DNA of 60,790 nucleotides from Anaeromonas sp052088025 (lineage in GTDB: Bacteria > Bacillota > Clostridia > Tissierellales > SIT17). Made by a program: the position numbers and the translations under genes. The first letter of the stretch is position 1, and every line of letters begins with the position of its first letter. Under the pieces are notes generated by a model. It did not search any database. It saw nothing but the letters and a program-made list of their open reading frames with translations, and was not told the origin of the DNA. The DNA lies in assembly GCF_052088025.1 (NCBI RefSeq), contig NZ_JBQCYD010000011.1:1-60790 (forward strand). Reading direction: 5' to 3'. Below are positions 34,905-43,869 of the stretch, in pieces.

Positions 34905-35594
34905 TTATTTAAATTTTTTCATGGGTATATTTTTTTGCATTAAAACACCTTTGAATTTTCGTGAACTTTCACTATCTAGATCAAAAACTAACTTTCCACT
35001 ATCACTTATCAAATATAACTCTATATAAGTTGGAAAAATAAAATATTCCTTTATATCATTATAACTATATACATCAGAATCATTGTGTACGTGTGTACCA
35101 TATATAATTGGTAAACTAAGTCTTAAATCCCATCCTGAAATAATTATGTAATCACGAGTAAAATATCCATAAATTGTTTTATTAGATAATTTAAGTAGCA
35201 ATTCTATAATTAGAAATGAAATAATAAATAAAATTATCCTTGGTATAGAAATAGATTCTATAGTAAAATCTTTAAATAATGATAAGAAGTATATCAATAC
35301 AAGGGCAAGATATATGATAAGCCTTGTAGATAGGTTGAAACCATTGGTTTCTGCCTTAAATAAAATTTCACTTTGATTTAAAAATTTTCTGGTATATAAT
35401 CTTCTTATAGCAGATTCAATAAGCAAAAAGACAATTAAATAAATTGTGTATAATATGGGAGAAACTATATTATAAAATGTATAATCACTTATATTTTCTA
35501 ATAAAGGTCTTAAAATAAAACCTATAATAGACATGAAAAAAATAGTAATAAAAAATGATATGAAAAACAAAAAGCTTTTTCTAGTGCCTGACAA
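34905..35594 (-). CDS. Four-helix membrane protein with a C-terminal PH-like domain
   Basis: A 229-residue protein I do not recognise by name. Four membrane helices lie at about 7-30, 42-62, 90-108 and 115-135. Then comes a beta-rich soluble region (YFTRDYIIISGWDLRLSLPI, YNDIKEYFIFPTYIELYLIS, KLVFDLDSESSRKFKGVLMQ) with the look of bacterial PH-like domains that follow membrane helices. TTG start with AAGGAGG ahead. It is the first gene of a two-gene minus-strand unit between uvrA and uvrC. No enzymatic motif was seen. Confidence 0.72.
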   Translation of the reverse strand: MSGTRKSFLFFISFFITIFFMSIIGFILRPLLENISDYTFYNIVSPILYTIYLIVFLLIESAIRRLYTRKFLNQSEILFKAETNGFNLSTRLIIYLALVLIYFLSLFKDFTIESISIPRIILFIISFLIIELLLKLSNKTIYGYFTRDYIIISGWDLRLSLPIIYGTHVHNDSDVYSYNDIKEYFIFPTYIELYLISDSGKLVFDLDSESSRKFKGVLMQKNIPMKKFK

Positions 35595-35704
35595 ATTTCT
35601 ACCTCCTTATAGTTGGTCATCTTACTTAATATTATAACCAAATTTAATAATTCTTTCAATTATGATATTATTATTATATAAGTTTTTTAAAAGGAATGAT
35701 ATAG

Positions 35705-37570
35705 ATGAATTTTAATATAGAAGAAGAATTAAAGAAATTACCAGATTCTCCTGGGGTTTATTTGATGAAAGATAAAAGTGGAGAAATTATATATGTTGGT
35801 AAAGCAATAAATCTTAAAAATAGAGTAAGACAATATTTCAGATCATATTCTACTAAACAAGCTAAGGTAAAGGCTATGGTAAGTAATATAGATGAATTTG
35901 AATATATAATGACTGATTCTGAAATAGAAGCTCTAATACTCGAATCAAATTTAATAAAAAAGTATGAACCAAGGTACAATGTACTATTGCGAGATGATAA
36001 GCAATATCCATATATAAAAGTAACACTAAATGAACAGTATCCAAGAGTAATAAAGACTAGGAATGTCTTAAAAGATAAAGCAAAATATTTTGGACCATAT
36101 ACAAGTGCAGGTGCTGTAAATGATACATTAGATATAATAAGAAATTTATATCCAATAAGAACATGTAAATTAAAATTAGAAGAAGGAAAAAAGGTAAGAC
36201 AAAGGCCTTGCTTGAATTATTATATAGGAAAATGCAATGGACCATGTATGGGAAATGTTCCACATGAAAAGTATATGGAGATGATAGAAGAGATTATAAT
36301 GTTTTTAAATGGTAGGGAAGACAAACTAATAGATATAATAAAGGAAAAGATGAGTATTACTTCTAAAAATATGGACTTTGAAAGTGCAGCAAGATATAGG
36401 GACCAATTATTATCTTTAGAACATATATTAGAAAAACAAAAAATTGTATCAACTACCTCTACAATTGATCAAGATATTATAGGTATAGCTCGCGGTGTTC
36501 TAGATGCTATAGTTCAAATTTTCTTTATAAGAAATGGAAAATTAATGGGACGTGAGCATTTTATAATTACAGACATTGAAGATCAGAGCAGAGAAGAGAT
36601 AATATCTTCCTTTATAAAACAATTCTATATGGGAACTGCTTTTATACCTAAAGAAATATTGGTAGAAGAAAAATTTGAAGATATAGACTTAGTATCGAGA
36701 TGGCTTAGTGAAAAAAGAGCTTCTAATGTCTATATAAAAATACCTATGAGAGGAGAAAAAAACCATCTGATGGAAATGGTTAGAAAAAATGCTCTTGAAA
36801 CTTTAAATCAATATAGTGATAGGATAAAAAGAAATGTAAAAAAAGAAAAAGGTGCTGTAGCTGATTTAAAGAAGTTATTAAACTTAGATAGAACACCTAA
36901 TAGAATCGAAGCATTTGATATTTCCAACATAGCAGGTGTAGAATCAGTGGGTTCAATGGTAGTATTTGAAAATGGTAGCAAAAAGACTAGTGACTATAGA
37001 AGATTTAAAATAAAATCCATAGAAGGACCAAATGATTATGGAAGTATGCAGGAAATATTGTGGAGAAGGTTTAATAGAGCATTAGAAGAAGCAAAATCAA
37101 TAAAGGAAAATAAAATAGGAATCAAAAGCTTTTCAGTCTTACCTGATCTTATAATGATGGATGGAGGAAAAGGACAGGTTAATATAGCTATTAAAATATT
37201 AGAAGAATTTAATTTGGATATTCCAGTATGTGGAATGATAAAAGATGATTTTCATAGAACACGAGGTATTATATATGAAAACAAAGAAATAAATGTATCT
37301 AAACATAGTGAAGTATTTAAATTAGTTACTAGAATTCAAGATGAAGCTCATAGATTTGCAATTAATTACCACAGATCTTTAAGAGATAAAAAGATGTTTA
37401 AATCAGTTTTAGATGATATAAAGGGAATTGGAGATAAAAGAAAGAAATCTCTATTAAAAGAATTAGGCTCTGTTGATAATATAAGAAAAGCAAGTATAGA
37501 AGAATTACAAAATGTAGATGGCATGAACATAAGGTCTGCAAAATCAGTATATAACTTTTTCAACAAATAA
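35705..37570 (+). CDS. uvrC: Excinuclease ABC subunit C
   Basis: A 621-residue dual nuclease of excision repair. The N-terminal GIY-YIG domain (SPGVYLMKDKSGEIIYVGKA) makes the 3' incision. The UVR domain (MDFESAARYRDQLLSLEHIL) binds UvrB. The C-terminal RNase H-like domain (IEAFDISNIAGVESVGSMV, MMDGGKGQVN) makes the 5' incision, and helix-hairpin-helix repeats follow (DDIKGIGDKRKKSLL). Length is normal. It is separated from uvrBA by two opposing genes and has no visible LexA box. hprK follows 13 bases later. Confidence 0.97.
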   Translation: MNFNIEEELKKLPDSPGVYLMKDKSGEIIYVGKAINLKNRVRQYFRSYSTKQAKVKAMVSNIDEFEYIMTDSEIEALILESNLIKKYEPRYNVLLRDDKQYPYIKVTLNEQYPRVIKTRNVLKDKAKYFGPYTSAGAVNDTLDIIRNLYPIRTCKLKLEEGKKVRQRPCLNYYIGKCNGPCMGNVPHEKYMEMIEEIIMFLNGREDKLIDIIKEKMSITSKNMDFESAARYRDQLLSLEHILEKQKIVSTTSTIDQDIIGIARGVLDAIVQIFFIRNGKLMGREHFIITDIEDQSREEIISSFIKQFYMGTAFIPKEILVEEKFEDIDLVSRWLSEKRASNVYIKIPMRGEKNHLMEMVRKNALETLNQYSDRIKRNVKKEKGAVADLKKLLNLDRTPNRIEAFDISNIAGVESVGSMVVFENGSKKTSDYRRFKIKSIEGPNDYGSMQEILWRRFNRALEEAKSIKENKIGIKSFSVLPDLIMMDGGKGQVNIAIKILEEFNLDIPVCGMIKDDFHRTRGIIYENKEINVSKHSEVFKLVTRIQDEAHRFAINYHRSLRDKKMFKSVLDDIKGIGDKRKKSLLKELGSVDNIRKASIEELQNVDGMNIRSAKSVYNFFNK

Positions 37571-37583
37571 AAGGAGTGATTAA

Positions 37584-38501
37584 ATGCATTCGGTTAATAT
37601 AAAAAGGCTTATAAAGGATATGGATGTAGAAGTGATTTATCAAAGTAAAGATAATAATATAAACATTACACAAAGTGATATTAATAGGCCAGGGCTTCAA
37701 TTAGCAGGCTATATAGATTTTTTTGCAGAGGATAGAATACAAATCATAGGAAATGTAGAATGGCATTATCTTCAAACCTTGGATGAAGAATTAAAATTTA
37801 AAAGATTAGAATATTTGTTTTCCAAACCTATACCTGCACTTGTAGTAACTAGAAGTTTAGAGATTACAGAGGAAGCATTAGATCTAGCAAAAAAATATGA
37901 CAGGACAATTCTAAGGTCATCTATGTCCACCTCTAAATTTATAAATAATTTGATAATTTATTTAGATGATATGCTAGCACCATCTACTACCATGCATGGG
38001 GTTCTAGTAGATGTATATGGAGTAGGTGTTTTAATAGTAGGTAAATCTGGAGTAGGTAAATCTGAAACTGCCCTTGAACTTATAAAAAGAGGACATAGAT
38101 TGATATCTGATGATGCTGTAGATATAAAAAGAAAAGAAGAAGGTAATTTAAAAGGTACAGCACCTGAACTTATAAGACACTTTTTAGAAATAAGAGGTAT
38201 TGGTATATTAGATATAAAGAGACTTTTTGGAGTAGGCTCTGTAAGAAATTCTAAGACCATAGATCTAGTAATTGAGCTTGAGTATTGGGATGAGAAAAAA
38301 GAATATGACAGAACTGGATTAGATGAGGAGTATACGGATATATTAGGAACTAAAATGTCCAAAATAATAGTACCAGTAAAGCCAGGAAGGAATATATCTA
38401 TGATAGTAGAAGTAGCTGCAAGAAATTATAGGCAAAAAAAGATGGGTTATAATGCAGCTCTTGAATTAAATAATAAATTAATGAATCAGATCAATAAATA
38501 A
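37584..38501 (+). CDS. hprK: HPr kinase/phosphorylase
   Basis: A 305-residue bifunctional enzyme that phosphorylates HPr on Ser46 when fructose 1,6-bisphosphate and ATP are high and removes the phosphate when inorganic phosphate is high. The P-loop is GKSGVGKSETALEL, the following acidic motif HRLISDDAVDIK, and the family signature LEIRGIGILDIKRLFGVGSV. Its substrate HPr (52742-53014) has the Ser46 target. AAGGAG before the ATG. It lies between uvrC and a glucokinase gene, in one likely transcript. Confidence 0.97.
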   Translation: MHSVNIKRLIKDMDVEVIYQSKDNNINITQSDINRPGLQLAGYIDFFAEDRIQIIGNVEWHYLQTLDEELKFKRLEYLFSKPIPALVVTRSLEITEEALDLAKKYDRTILRSSMSTSKFINNLIIYLDDMLAPSTTMHGVLVDVYGVGVLIVGKSGVGKSETALELIKRGHRLISDDAVDIKRKEEGNLKGTAPELIRHFLEIRGIGILDIKRLFGVGSVRNSKTIDLVIELEYWDEKKEYDRTGLDEEYTDILGTKMSKIIVPVKPGRNISMIVEVAARNYRQKKMGYNAALELNNKLMNQINK

Positions 38502-38519
38502 AAAGGGAGGCTTTTTTTA

Positions 38520-39470
38520 ATGTATATTGGAATTGATATAGGAGGTAGAAGCATAAAAATTGGTATAGTAAATAAAGATGGAGAAATTTTATATCAAAAT
38601 AATACTGATACAAAAGTAGAATTAGGATATGAAAAAATAAGAGATAATTTATTTAAGTTAATAGATGATACTTTTGATATTGCAGATCAAAAAAAGTATG
38701 ATATAAGAGCTATGGGAATAGGAGTTCCAGGAATAGCAGACCCTGAAAATAACTATATAATATATGCTACAAATCTGAAATGGAAGAATGTACCCTTAGG
38801 TAGGGACTTAAAAGCTAACTATAATTTACCAATATATATTGACAATGACGCAACTGTAGCAGGTATTGCAGAATCAGTAAGGGGAGTAACTAAAGGCTAT
38901 AAAAACTCCATATTTGTGACCCTTGGGACTGGAGTAGGGGGAGGACTTATAATAAATGACAGGGTATATAGTGGAAGCCACAACAAAGGTTCAGAAATTG
39001 GACATATGATTATAGGGGAAAATTTTTATGATTGTAATTGTGGAAATAATGGCTGCCTTGAAACATTTGCATCAGCAACAGCTATAGATAAATATACTCA
39101 AAAACTAATAGATGAAGGATTTAAAGATGAAGAATTTATGAAAGCTTTAAGCCGTAATGAAAATATAATAGATACTAAATTAGTTTTTGATTTAGCTAAG
39201 GCAAATAATAAATTAGCACTAAAATCTATAAATAGAATGACTGATTATTTATCAATAGGTCTTAGTAACCTTATAAATTTATTAAATCCGGATATAATAG
39301 CAATAGGTGGAGGAGTATCCAAAGCTGGAGATTATTTGTTAGAACAAATAAATGATAAAATTATCAATTATGTAACATTTAAAGAAGGTAAGACTAGTGA
39401 AATTAAGACTTCTCAACTAGGAAATGATGCTGGTATTATAGGTGCGGCCTTAATTTCAGAATATAAATAA
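38520..39470 (+). CDS. glcK: ROK family glucokinase
   Basis: A 316-residue sugar kinase, probably glucose to glucose 6-phosphate. It has the ATP site GIDIGGRSIKIGIV, the sugar region YATNLKWKNVPLG and IDNDATVAG, the phosphate loop VTLGTGVGGGLI, the His of GSEIGHMII, and the zinc-binding ROK cysteines CNCGNNGCLETFAS. The glucose preference is inferred from the family and from the hprK neighbour; a ROK kinase for another hexose or N-acetylmannosamine cannot be excluded. GGGAGG before the ATG. Confidence 0.9.
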   Translation: MYIGIDIGGRSIKIGIVNKDGEILYQNNTDTKVELGYEKIRDNLFKLIDDTFDIADQKKYDIRAMGIGVPGIADPENNYIIYATNLKWKNVPLGRDLKANYNLPIYIDNDATVAGIAESVRGVTKGYKNSIFVTLGTGVGGGLIINDRVYSGSHNKGSEIGHMIIGENFYDCNCGNNGCLETFASATAIDKYTQKLIDEGFKDEEFMKALSRNENIIDTKLVFDLAKANNKLALKSINRMTDYLSIGLSNLINLLNPDIIAIGGGVSKAGDYLLEQINDKIINYVTFKEGKTSEIKTSQLGNDAGIIGAALISEYK

Positions 39471-39547
39471 AATATATTGTATACAGTATTAAGTATATCG
39501 AAATTAGGATACAGTTTTTTTTAAGCATTCAAAAATATTTTATCTTA

Positions 39548-39576
39548 TTGACATTGATTAATTTGTTTAATATACT
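39548..39576 (+). promoter_or_regulatory. Near-consensus sigma-A promoter of the PFOR gene
   Basis: TTGACA (39548-39553), a 17-base spacer and TATACT (39571-39576), 52 bases before the ATG. This fits a highly expressed gene. The rest of the 157-base gap holds a weak hairpin (39475-39523) with a T8 tail that may terminate glcK. Confidence 0.88.
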
Positions 39577-39627
39577 TAACTTGAGCTAATTTTGATAAAG
39601 AATTTAAAAGTAATAGGGGGTAATAAA

Positions 39628-42600
39628 ATGTCAAAATCAATGAAGACTATGGATGGTAATACAGCTGCTGCTTATGTGTCATACGCATTTACAGATGTTG
39701 CTGCAATCTATCCTATAACACCTTCTTCCGCAATGGCAGAATATGCTGATGATTGGTCAGCAAATGGGAAGAAGAATATTTTCGGTCAACCCGTAAAAGT
39801 AACTCAATTACAATCTGAAGGAGGAGCAGCAGGAGCAGTACATGGTTCTCTTCAAGCGGGTGCATTAACTACAACATTCACAGCTTCTCAAGGACTGTTA
39901 CTAATGGTACCTAATATGTATAAAATGGCAGGAGAACTTTTACCAGGAGTATTCCACGTAACTGCTCGTGCTGTAGCAACCCATGCATTATCAATATTTG
40001 GAGATCACTCTGATGTTATGGCAGCAAGACAAACAGGATTTGCATTACTTGCATCTGGCAGTGTTCAAGAAGTAATGGATTTAGCTGGTGTTGCACATTT
40101 AGCAGCTATAAAATCTAGAATACCATTTTTACATTTCTTTGATGGTTTTAGAACCTCACATGAAATACAAAAGATTGAAGTAGTAGATTATGATGAATTT
40201 AATAATTTAGTTGATCATGATGCTATAAAAGCTTTTAAAACAAGATCTTTAAATCCTGAAAGACCTGTAACAAGAGGTACTGCACAAAATCCTGATATTT
40301 TCTTCCAAGCACGTGAATCTTCAAACAAATTTTATGATGAATTACCAAAAATTGTTGAAGATTATATGAAAGAAATATCAAAAGTAGTAGGACGTGAGTA
40401 CAAACCATTTAACTATTACGGAGCAGAAGATGCACAGAAAATAATTGTTGCAATGGGTTCTGTTACTGAAACTATTGAAGAGACAATAGATTATATGATG
40501 TCAAAAGGTGAAAAAGTTGGTGTTATAAAAGTACATCTTTATAGACCATTTTCTAAAGAGTTCTTCTTAAATGTATTCCCTAAAACTGCTACAAAAATAG
40601 CAGTATTAGATAGAACAAAAGAACCAGGATCATTAGGAGAGCCTTTATATCAAGATATAAAAACACTTTTCTATGATAAGAAAGAAAGACCACTTATAAT
40701 AGGTGGAAGATATGGACTTGGTTCAAAAGATACTACTCCTTCACAAATAAAGAGAGTATTTGATGAATTAGATAAGGAAGAACCTAAGAATGGATTTACT
40801 ATTGGAATTAATGATGATGTAACTCATTTATCTTTAAATATAGAAGAAGAAATAAATACTACTCCACAAGGAACTATAAGATGTAAGTTCTGGGGACTTG
40901 GTTCTGATGGAACTGTAGGTGCAAATAAAAATGCAATAAAAATTATTGGTGATAATACAGATATGTATGCTCAAGGTTATTTCTCATATGATTCTAAAAA
41001 ATCAGGTGGAATAACAGTATCTCATTTAAGATTTGGTAAAGATCCAATAAAATCAACTTATTTAATTGATGAGTCTGATTTTACTTCTTGTTCAACTCAA
41101 TCTTATGTAAATAAATATGATTTACTTAAAGGTATTAAAAAAGGTGGTACATTCCTTTTAAATACTATATGGAGTCAAGATAAATTAAATGAAAAATTAC
41201 CAGCAAATATGAAGAAATACATTGCAGATAATGACATTAATTTCTATACTATAGATGCAACACATATAGCGCAAGAAATAGGTCTTGGACATAGAACAAA
41301 TATGATAATGCAATCAGCATTCTTTAAGCTTGCAAAAGTTATTGACCTAGATAAGGCTGAAGAATATTTAAATGAAGCTATTGTGAAATCTTATGGTAAA
41401 AAAGGTGAAAAAATAGTTGAAATGAATAAAGAAGCAGTTAGAAAAGGTATGGATAATCTGGTTAAAGTTGATGTTCCAGAATCTTGGAAAGACGAAACTA
41501 TAGAAAAGCAAGTAGCAGAAGGTGAAGAAATGCCAGAATTTATCAAGAAAATATTAGAACCAGCTAATAGACAAGAAGGAGATTTAATACCAGTAAGTTC
41601 ATTTGTTGGTGCTGAAGATGGAACATTCCAAAATGGATCAGCTGCATTTGAAAAACGTGGTATAGCTGTAAATATACCAGAATGGCAAGCAGACAATTGT
41701 ATACAATGTAACCAATGTTCATTCGTGTGTCCTCATGCTGTTATTAGACCATTCTTATTAGATGAAGAAGAAGTTGAAAAAGCTCCAGAATCATTTGATA
41801 CTATCAAGACAATGGGTAAACAATTTGAAGGACTTAAATATAAGATTCAAGTTTCACCTCTAGATTGTACAGGTTGTGGAAATTGTGCAGATATATGTCC
41901 TGCTCCAAATAAAGCATTAATAATGAAGCCTATTGAAACTCAAACAGAAGAACAAATTCCAAATTGGGAGTTTGCAATGACTGTAAGTGAGAAGAAAGAT
42001 AGAATGAAATTAACAACTGTAAAGGGTAGTCAATTTGCTCAACCACTATTAGAATTCTCAGGAGCTTGTGCAGGCTGTGGAGAAACTCCATATGCTAAGG
42101 CTGTAACTCAACTTTATGGAGATAGAATGCTAATAGCTAATGCTACAGGTTGTTCTTCAATCTGGGGAGGTTCAGCACCATCAACACCATATTGCATGAA
42201 TTCAGAAGGAAAAGGACCTGCTTGGGCTAATTCATTGTTTGAAGACAATGCAGAATATGGCTATGGTATGGCTATGGCTACAAACCAATTAAGAGATAAA
42301 TTAGAAGTATTAATGAAAGAATTAATAGAATTAAATATTTCTGATCAAGTAAATAGTGTAATGAATGAGTGGATTGAATCTAAAGAAGATGCTGAAAAAT
42401 CTAAAGTTGCTTCTTCAAAAGTATTAGATATAGTAAACTCAAATGATATTACAGATGAGAAGGCAAAAGCATTATTAAATCAAATTAAAGATAATAAAGA
42501 TAATTTAGTTAAAAAATCTGTTTGGATATTTGGTGGAGATGGATGGGCATATGATATTGGATTTGGTGGACTAGACCATGTTCTAGCTTCTGGCGAAGAT

Positions 42601-43167
42601 ATCAATGTATTAGTATTTGATACAGAAGTATATTCAAATACTGGAGGACAATCTTCAAAAGCTACTCCTACATCAGCTGTAGCGAAATTCGCAGCTTCAG
42701 GTAAGAAAACTAAGAAAAAAGATTTAGGAATGATTGCAACAACTTATGGTTATATTTATGTAGCACAAGTTTCTATGGGTGCAAATAAAAATCAATTCAT
42801 GAAAGCCTTAGTTGAAGCAGAAAGTTTTGATGGACCATCACTTATCATAGCTTATGCACCATGTATAAATCATGGAATAAAAGCTGGAATGGGTAAGGCA
42901 CAAGAACAAGAGAAAAATGCAGTAGATGCTGGTTACTGGCATTTATACAGATACAACCCAACTTTAAAAGAAGAAGGAAAGAATCCATTTGTATTAGATT
43001 CTAAAGAACCAACAGCATCATTTAAAGACTTCTTATTAAGTGAGGTTAGATATACATCCCTTGTTTCTACATTCCCAGAAATTGCAGATGAGTTATTTGA
43101 AAGTGCAGAGCAAGATTCAAAAGAAAGATATAAAACTTATAAAAGAATGGCTGAAATGAAATACTAA
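39628..43167 (+). CDS. nifJ: Pyruvate:ferredoxin (flavodoxin) oxidoreductase
   Basis: A 1179-residue single-chain PFOR that oxidises pyruvate with CoA to acetyl-CoA and CO2 and reduces ferredoxin. In order: the N-terminal pyruvate domain (AIYPITPSSAMAEYADDW), the C-terminal part of the transketolase-like half, a ferredoxin domain with two 4Fe-4S motifs (CIQCNQCSFVCP and CTGCGNCADICP), then the TPP domain with the proximal cluster Cys (GACAGCGETPYAK) and GGDGWAYDIGFGGLDH and TEVYSNTGGQSS. The start ATG 39628 is chosen because GGGGG lies nine bases upstream; an in-frame TTG at 39592 has none. Single gene with strong promoter and terminator. Confidence 0.97.
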   Translation: MSKSMKTMDGNTAAAYVSYAFTDVAAIYPITPSSAMAEYADDWSANGKKNIFGQPVKVTQLQSEGGAAGAVHGSLQAGALTTTFTASQGLLLMVPNMYKMAGELLPGVFHVTARAVATHALSIFGDHSDVMAARQTGFALLASGSVQEVMDLAGVAHLAAIKSRIPFLHFFDGFRTSHEIQKIEVVDYDEFNNLVDHDAIKAFKTRSLNPERPVTRGTAQNPDIFFQARESSNKFYDELPKIVEDYMKEISKVVGREYKPFNYYGAEDAQKIIVAMGSVTETIEETIDYMMSKGEKVGVIKVHLYRPFSKEFFLNVFPKTATKIAVLDRTKEPGSLGEPLYQDIKTLFYDKKERPLIIGGRYGLGSKDTTPSQIKRVFDELDKEEPKNGFTIGINDDVTHLSLNIEEEINTTPQGTIRCKFWGLGSDGTVGANKNAIKIIGDNTDMYAQGYFSYDSKKSGGITVSHLRFGKDPIKSTYLIDESDFTSCSTQSYVNKYDLLKGIKKGGTFLLNTIWSQDKLNEKLPANMKKYIADNDINFYTIDATHIAQEIGLGHRTNMIMQSAFFKLAKVIDLDKAEEYLNEAIVKSYGKKGEKIVEMNKEAVRKGMDNLVKVDVPESWKDETIEKQVAEGEEMPEFIKKILEPANRQEGDLIPVSSFVGAEDGTFQNGSAAFEKRGIAVNIPEWQADNCIQCNQCSFVCPHAVIRPFLLDEEEVEKAPESFDTIKTMGKQFEGLKYKIQVSPLDCTGCGNCADICPAPNKALIMKPIETQTEEQIPNWEFAMTVSEKKDRMKLTTVKGSQFAQPLLEFSGACAGCGETPYAKAVTQLYGDRMLIANATGCSSIWGGSAPSTPYCMNSEGKGPAWANSLFEDNAEYGYGMAMATNQLRDKLEVLMKELIELNISDQVNSVMNEWIESKEDAEKSKVASSKVLDIVNSNDITDEKAKALLNQIKDNKDNLVKKSVWIFGGDGWAYDIGFGGLDHVLASGEDINVLVFDTEVYSNTGGQSSKATPTSAVAKFAASGKKTKKKDLGMIATTYGYIYVAQVSMGANKNQFMKALVEAESFDGPSLIIAYAPCINHGIKAGMGKAQEQEKNAVDAGYWHLYRYNPTLKEEGKNPFVLDSKEPTASFKDFLLSEVRYTSLVSTFPEIADELFESAEQDSKERYKTYKRMAEMKY

Positions 43168-43214
43168 GCAAATAAAAAAACGTAGATTTTAAAATCTACG
43201 TTTTTTTTATTTGC
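43168..43214. terminator. Bidirectional terminator between PFOR and fchA
   Basis: A perfect inverted core ACGTAGATTTT/AAAATCTACGT is flanked by A7 on the left and T8 on the right and extended by GCAAAT/ATTTGC, so it can serve both converging genes. Confidence 0.92.
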
Positions 43215-43218
43215 TTTT

Positions 43219-43842
43219 TTATAAAACTTTGATATCAGATTTAGCTAATATTTTTTGCTCTCTTTCATTTACATCTGATAATTTTTCCATTTCTTTTTCA
43301 TACTTCTTTACAAATTCTTCATCTTTTATAGATATAAGATTTATTTTTACATTATACAGAGCAGCTATAACAGCATTTCTTGCCATCATTGTTGCTATTA
43401 AACCATCCGTAACTGCAGATTGATTTCCTTTTTCTACTACCTTCTCAGCATAATCAAATATTTTATATGCATCTTTTGCAACCTCTAATGGAACTTTAGC
43501 TGCTGTTTTAAGGCCAGCTTGTATAGATTCTTTTCTTTTTTTCTTTTCTTCATCGCTAGCTTTAGGCAGGCCAAAGGCATCATCAACTTCTTTATAAGAA
43601 TCTGAATCACGAGTTATATCATTTAAAAATTTCTTTCTCATATCTTCTGATATCTTTTTAATCTCTTTCATTTCTTCTTCAGCTTCAGCATATTTCTTTT
43701 TACCTATTGTAAGATTTGTTACCATTTCAAGTAAACTTACAGATAATGCAGCAGACAGTGCTGCCACACTACCTCCTCCTGGCATAGGCTCATTTGAAGC
43801 TAAGATATCTGTGAAATTTTTTACTGATAAATCTTGAAACAT
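43219..43842 (-). CDS. fchA: Methenyl/formimino-THF cyclohydrolase-cyclodeaminase (FchA)
   Basis: A 207-residue protein of the FTCD C-terminal family. The motif MPGGGSVAALSAALSVSLLEMV is the folate-binding signature, and the helical body follows (NDITRDSDSYKEVDDAFGLP, NQSAVTDGLIATMMARNAV). In Clostridia, FchA makes or opens 5,10-methenyl-THF in one-carbon metabolism. It lies 27 bases downstream of fhs on the same strand with AGGGGAG ahead, so formate activation and the next folate step are co-expressed. Confidence 0.92.
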   Translation of the reverse strand: MFQDLSVKNFTDILASNEPMPGGGSVAALSAALSVSLLEMVTNLTIGKKKYAEAEEEMKEIKKISEDMRKKFLNDITRDSDSYKEVDDAFGLPKASDEEKKKRKESIQAGLKTAAKVPLEVAKDAYKIFDYAEKVVEKGNQSAVTDGLIATMMARNAVIAALYNVKINLISIKDEEFVKKYEKEMEKLSDVNEREQKILAKSDIKVL

Positions 43843-43869
43843 AAAATTATCTCCCCTTATATCTAATAT

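Noticed and set aside
39475..39523. Terminator after glcK as a firm call
   Set aside because: The T8 tract is good, but the stem (ATTGTATAC against ATACAGT) is short and needs wobble pairs, so it is only mentioned with the PFOR promoter.
39592..39627. Longer start for PFOR at the TTG 39592
   Set aside because: No ribosome binding site ahead of it, while GGGGG precedes the ATG at 39628, which gives the usual N-terminus.
43211..43423. A plus-strand open frame opposite fchA
   Set aside because: It lies within fchA, whose folate-binding motif is clear, and begins at the bidirectional terminator.
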